Of a stretch of DNA of 9,151 nt, positions 7,090 to 9,151 are shown piece by piece. The notes under the pieces were generated by a model. That model saw nothing but the letters and a program-made list of their open reading frames with translations, was not told the DNA's origin and did not search any database. The DNA is from Candidatus Methylomirabilota bacterium (GTDB lineage: Bacteria > Methylomirabilota > Methylomirabilia > Methylomirabilales > 2-02-FULL-66-22). Every line of letters starts with the position of its first letter. Within the stretch, counting starts at the first letter, position 1. The position numbers and the translations under genes were made by a program. The stretch lies in the NCBI GenBank assembly GCA_016208645.1, contig JACQXP010000457.1:1-9151 (forward strand), read 5' to 3'.

Positions 7090-8113
7090 CTTTCCGTCTC
7101 GCTGCCTGGAATAGATCGGCTACAGTCATGCCTCGCGCAGCGAGAAGACCATCCCCCTTGGTTAATCCCATTCGCACTGCCGATGGAGAGATGCCGAGAG
7201 CGTGGGCCACAGCGGCAATGGGAAGCGTCAGTTCTCTCACGGCAACGCAACTTGCCACAGCGCGCGCGTGTGCCACGACGCGCCGTCGGCTGCCGCTGAC
7301 AAGTTCAGCCGAGCTCACTCCCCACGCCCTTGCGCACTGTCTGATAAGATCAGGGAAGGCTCCGGACGGTCGAGGCCGAGTCGTATGCTGCGCCTGGAGC
7401 GCGGCCTCGCGTTTGATGGCCTCCACAAACTCGCTGCTCCCGAGGATCCGCTCATCCGCGGCCCACCCTTCCCGTCCCCTCCGAAGTGTCTGGACGGCCG
7501 CCCAGCCTCCCGCACTACGCACCAGACCCCCTCCCTGGAGGTCCGAGCGCCGCCCCTGGGCCACACCCGCCTCCACGAAGGCCCGGTAAAGCTCACGAGC
7601 TCGCCGACGCCTTGGGCTGAACCGCGCCAAGACGGTCTCGGTATCCTGCCATGGCACGGTTCGCTGGCCCATGAGGGCCGCATGCCCACTCCATGGAGAT
7701 CGGTCAAGTGCTTTGAGGTCCGAGACCACGCCGGCCCGAAGGGGATTGAGGTGCAGATAGCGCACGAGTTCCAAGAAGTACGGCTCCTCCTCGATCACAA
7801 TCGACTTGTAGCGATTCTGAAAGAGATGCCCTGCCCGCCGGTGGCGACGGTTGAAGGCGCAGGCGTAGCCCGTGAGTAGAGACCGCATGACCGCCCCCAA
7901 GGGACGGGCGCCTGAGCGGACCAGGAAATGGCAATGGTTGGTGAGGAGCGACCACGCGTAGACCGTTACTGCGCCAGATTTGGCCAGCGTTCCGAGTCGC
8001 CGGACCAAATCCTCTCGATCGCGATCGTCGCGGAAAAGGGGACGCCCTTCAATCCCTCGCACCATCACATGATGATAAGTTCCGGGCGCATCGAGGCGGG
8101 GTCCGCGCGGCAT
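7082..8113 (-). CDS. REP-associated tyrosine transposase (Y1_Tnp, IS200-like) with C-terminal DnaA-like helix-turn-helix region
   Basis: 343-residue HUH-type single-strand DNA transposase. The Y1 domain covers about residues 1-130: the MPRGPRLDAPGTYHHVMVRG start typical of the family, the metal-binding HUH triad H60-C61-H62 (NHCHFLV), GHLFQNRYKS, and the presumed nucleophile Tyr119 in RYLHLNPLRAG. A linker follows, then (about 255-318) a region resembling the DnaA C-terminal DNA-binding domain (ARAVASCVAVRELTLPIAAV, then HALGISPSAV). This extension recurs in a subset of such transposases. The start is secure: ATG 8113 is the first start after an in-frame TAG 12 bases upstream, and a strong GGAGGTGAG (8126-8134) lies upstream, although 12 bases away. 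No frameshift or missing key residue is seen, so it may be active. It is the only gene in the element. Confidence 0.92.
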   Translation of the reverse strand: MPRGPRLDAPGTYHHVMVRGIEGRPLFRDDRDREDLVRRLGTLAKSGAVTVYAWSLLTNHCHFLVRSGARPLGAVMRSLLTGYACAFNRRHRRAGHLFQNRYKSIVIEEEPYFLELVRYLHLNPLRAGVVSDLKALDRSPWSGHAALMGQRTVPWQDTETVLARFSPRRRRARELYRAFVEAGVAQGRRSDLQGGGLVRSAGGWAAVQTLRRGREGWAADERILGSSEFVEAIKREAALQAQHTTRPRPSGAFPDLIRQCARAWGVSSAELVSGSRRRVVAHARAVASCVAVRELTLPIAAVAHALGISPSAVRMGLTKGDGLLAARGMTVADLFQAARRKVR

Positions 8114-8156
8114 GAACGCACGCTACTCACCTCCAGAAGCGCTGTCAAGAAATAAC

Positions 8157-8179
8157 TGCGATAAGTGCGCTACGTCCCC
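8157..8179. repeat. Right terminal inverted repeat of the element
   Basis: Ends GTGCGCTACGTCCCC and pairs with 7067-7089. It lies about 44 bases upstream of the transposase start, so any transposase promoter is at or near this repeat. It is 16 bases from the stop of the AttH-like gene. Confidence 0.8.
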
Positions 8180-8195
8180 TTCTCACGGAGGACGG

Positions 8196-9151
8196 TCAGA
8201 GCTTCTTGCGGAAGGGCTCGGCGTAGCCGGTCATCTCGACGTAACCTCGCCCGGTGAGGCGGCGATCCCGGGCCGTGCCCTCGGCCGACACCGCCCCCTC
8301 CCAGTAGATCACCCGGGTGCTCTTGGCCGTGTCCAGCTCCTGATCCGGAAAGGCTGGCGTCACCGTTACGTCCAGGCCGAGCGTCGGCACGCGGAGGCGC
8401 CATTGCATCGGATAGACCCCTTTCCCCCGAGGGCTCTTCCAGCGACCCAGGGCCTCCAGGCTGAAGTCCTGCTGGCGGAGCCGTACCGTCCGGCCATCCG
8501 CCCCCACCCACGTCCCTCCTGAATAGGCATCGGGCCGGCCGTCCGCCTTCCGGATGACGTAGAGCATCAGTTCCGTCCCGTCGTCGAACTGGAGACTGAA
8601 CCAGTCCCACCCCACCTGATCGGGGTTCAGTTGGGTGGAGCCGAACTCGTGGTCCATCCAGCTCACCCCCGTCACCGGTACACTCTTCCCGCGGACGGTC
8701 AGGGTCCCCTCGGTGGCGAGCCGCGTCAGCGAGTAGTAGTGTGAGGCGTGGCCGCGCCCCTCCCCCTTCTGACTGATGCCGCCCTCTCCGTGAATCACGG
8801 GTGCTTTCTGCGAGACCAGCCTGAGGTCCACGGCGAACCCGCCATCCTTGGCCCGGAGCCGCTGCGTTGTCCCGTCCCCACCGACCGACCAGTCACCGAT
8901 CCAGACACGAAACTCCTTGTCGCTCGCCCCCGCCTGTCCCAGACCCGCCCGGTTGACCCGCTCGAAGTAGCGAAACGTCTTCCGTGGAATGTCAGAGATG
9001 GCGAAGTGGGCCAGGTACAGATTCTTCGCGGCCCAGCGGGACGGGTTGGTGCGTGCCTCGGCGATGCCGCTCCGGAAGAACGTCACCTGGTAGCCGTATG
9101 CCTCGCCGCCGCCGGTGCGCAGATGGCCGGTGTAGTACCACCACTCGGTCC
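8196..9151 (-). CDS. AttH/CrtC-family lipocalin-like protein (carotenoid 1,2-hydratase-related predicted secreted hydrolase), 5' end beyond window
   Basis: About 317 C-terminal residues are visible. The frame is open to the right edge and no start is in the window; the GTG at 9086 is internal, because EWWYYTGHLRT before it is the family's conserved N-terminal motif. Other family signatures are YGYQVTFFRSG, NLYLAHFAISD, SHYYSLTRLATEG, GVSWMDHEFGSTQL and GWDWFSLQFDDGTELMLYVIR, with the C-terminal GYVEMTGYAEPFRK just before TGA 8196. Known relatives form two fused lipocalin-like barrels. CrtC relatives hydrate carotenoids, while AttH-like proteins of unknown activity are commonly encoded with a LolCDE/FtsX-type ABC transporter. 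No carotenoid gene is in view, so AttH-like is the safer name. Upstream partners would lie right of 9151. Its last codons are duplicated in the scrap at 6268-6327. Confidence 0.85.
   Translation of the reverse strand, partial: TEWWYYTGHLRTGGGEAYGYQVTFFRSGIAEARTNPSRWAAKNLYLAHFAISDIPRKTFRYFERVNRAGLGQAGASDKEFRVWIGDWSVGGDGTTQRLRAKDGGFAVDLRLVSQKAPVIHGEGGISQKGEGRGHASHYYSLTRLATEGTLTVRGKSVPVTGVSWMDHEFGSTQLNPDQVGWDWFSLQFDDGTELMLYVIRKADGRPDAYSGGTWVGADGRTVRLRQQDFSLEALGRWKSPRGKGVYPMQWRLRVPTLGLDVTVTPAFPDQELDTAKSTRVIYWEGAVSAEGTARDRRLTGRGYVEMTGYAEPFRKKL

Larger units (their letters stand above)
7067..8179 (-). mobile_element. Insertion element with REP-associated tyrosine (Y1) transposase and terminal inverted repeats
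   Basis: A 1113-bp unit bounded by 23-bp inverted repeats (7067-7089 and 8157-8179; 22 of 23 match), each reading GGGGACGTAGC at the outer end. It carries a single transposase gene on the minus strand whose stop codon lies within the left repeat. It sits between the truncated permease and the AttH-like gene, 16 bases downstream of the latter's stop. No target-site duplication is evident, as expected for HUH single-strand transposition. Its intact open frame and near-identical ends suggest a fairly recent arrival. Confidence 0.8.

Noticed and set aside
6133..7299. 388-codon plus-strand frame across permease and transposase
   Set aside because: Crosses the mobile element boundary and is antisense to two recognised genes; no motifs.
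8196..9086. AttH-like gene starting at GTG 9086
   Set aside because: The conserved EWWYYTGHLRT motif lies upstream in the same frame up to the window edge, so the gene is longer.

Overview
The window is GC-rich bacterial DNA (roughly 60-68 % G+C by eye in most genes). It looks like a chromosome fragment from a Gram-negative, probably environmental or metagenomic, bacterium. An AsmA-type envelope protein, the C-terminal end of a cyclic-glucan-synthase-type GH94 protein, a membrane fatty acid desaturase and an AttH/CrtC-type lipocalin-like protein all point to an organism with an elaborate envelope. The phylum cannot be fixed from the sequence alone. No rRNA, tRNA, CRISPR or phage gene was seen.

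Layout. (1) 1-2190, plus strand: C-terminal part of a GH94 (former GT36) protein, most like the end of NdvB-type cyclic beta-1,2-glucan synthase; its start lies left of the window. (2) 2191-2661: a spacer with two inverted repeats and no convincing gene, ending in a tiny reading frame whose TGA overlaps the probable GTG start of the next gene. (3) 2662-3636, plus strand: a fatty acid desaturase with all three histidine boxes, only about 50 % G+C and so a compositional outlier. (4) 3637-3923: a convergent intergenic region with a possible remnant reading frame and a short 8-bp tandem repeat. (5) 3924-6014, minus strand: an AsmA-family protein. (6) 6015-8195, minus strand: a rearranged zone. It holds a decayed C-terminal scrap of an AttH-like gene, a sugar ABC-transporter permease that has lost its N-terminus, and a 1113-bp insertion element with a REP-associated tyrosine transposase and 23-bp terminal inverted repeats. 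(7) 8196-9151, minus strand: an AttH/CrtC-like lipocalin-fold protein, cut by the right edge.

The intact genes share a cell-envelope theme (periplasmic glucan, membrane lipid desaturation, envelope assembly, secreted lipocalin-like protein), but they are not one operon: strands and composition change between them. The most notable part is 6268-8234. The same AttH C-terminal coding end occurs twice as a direct repeat (27 of 30 bases identical) about 1.9 kb apart. Between the copies lie the insertion element and the permease, which is cut precisely at the element's inverted repeat, while its missing N-terminus is not on the far side. This is the footprint of insertion plus deletion or recombination, not of a simple insertion. 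I did not find a convincing new defence or biosynthetic system here.
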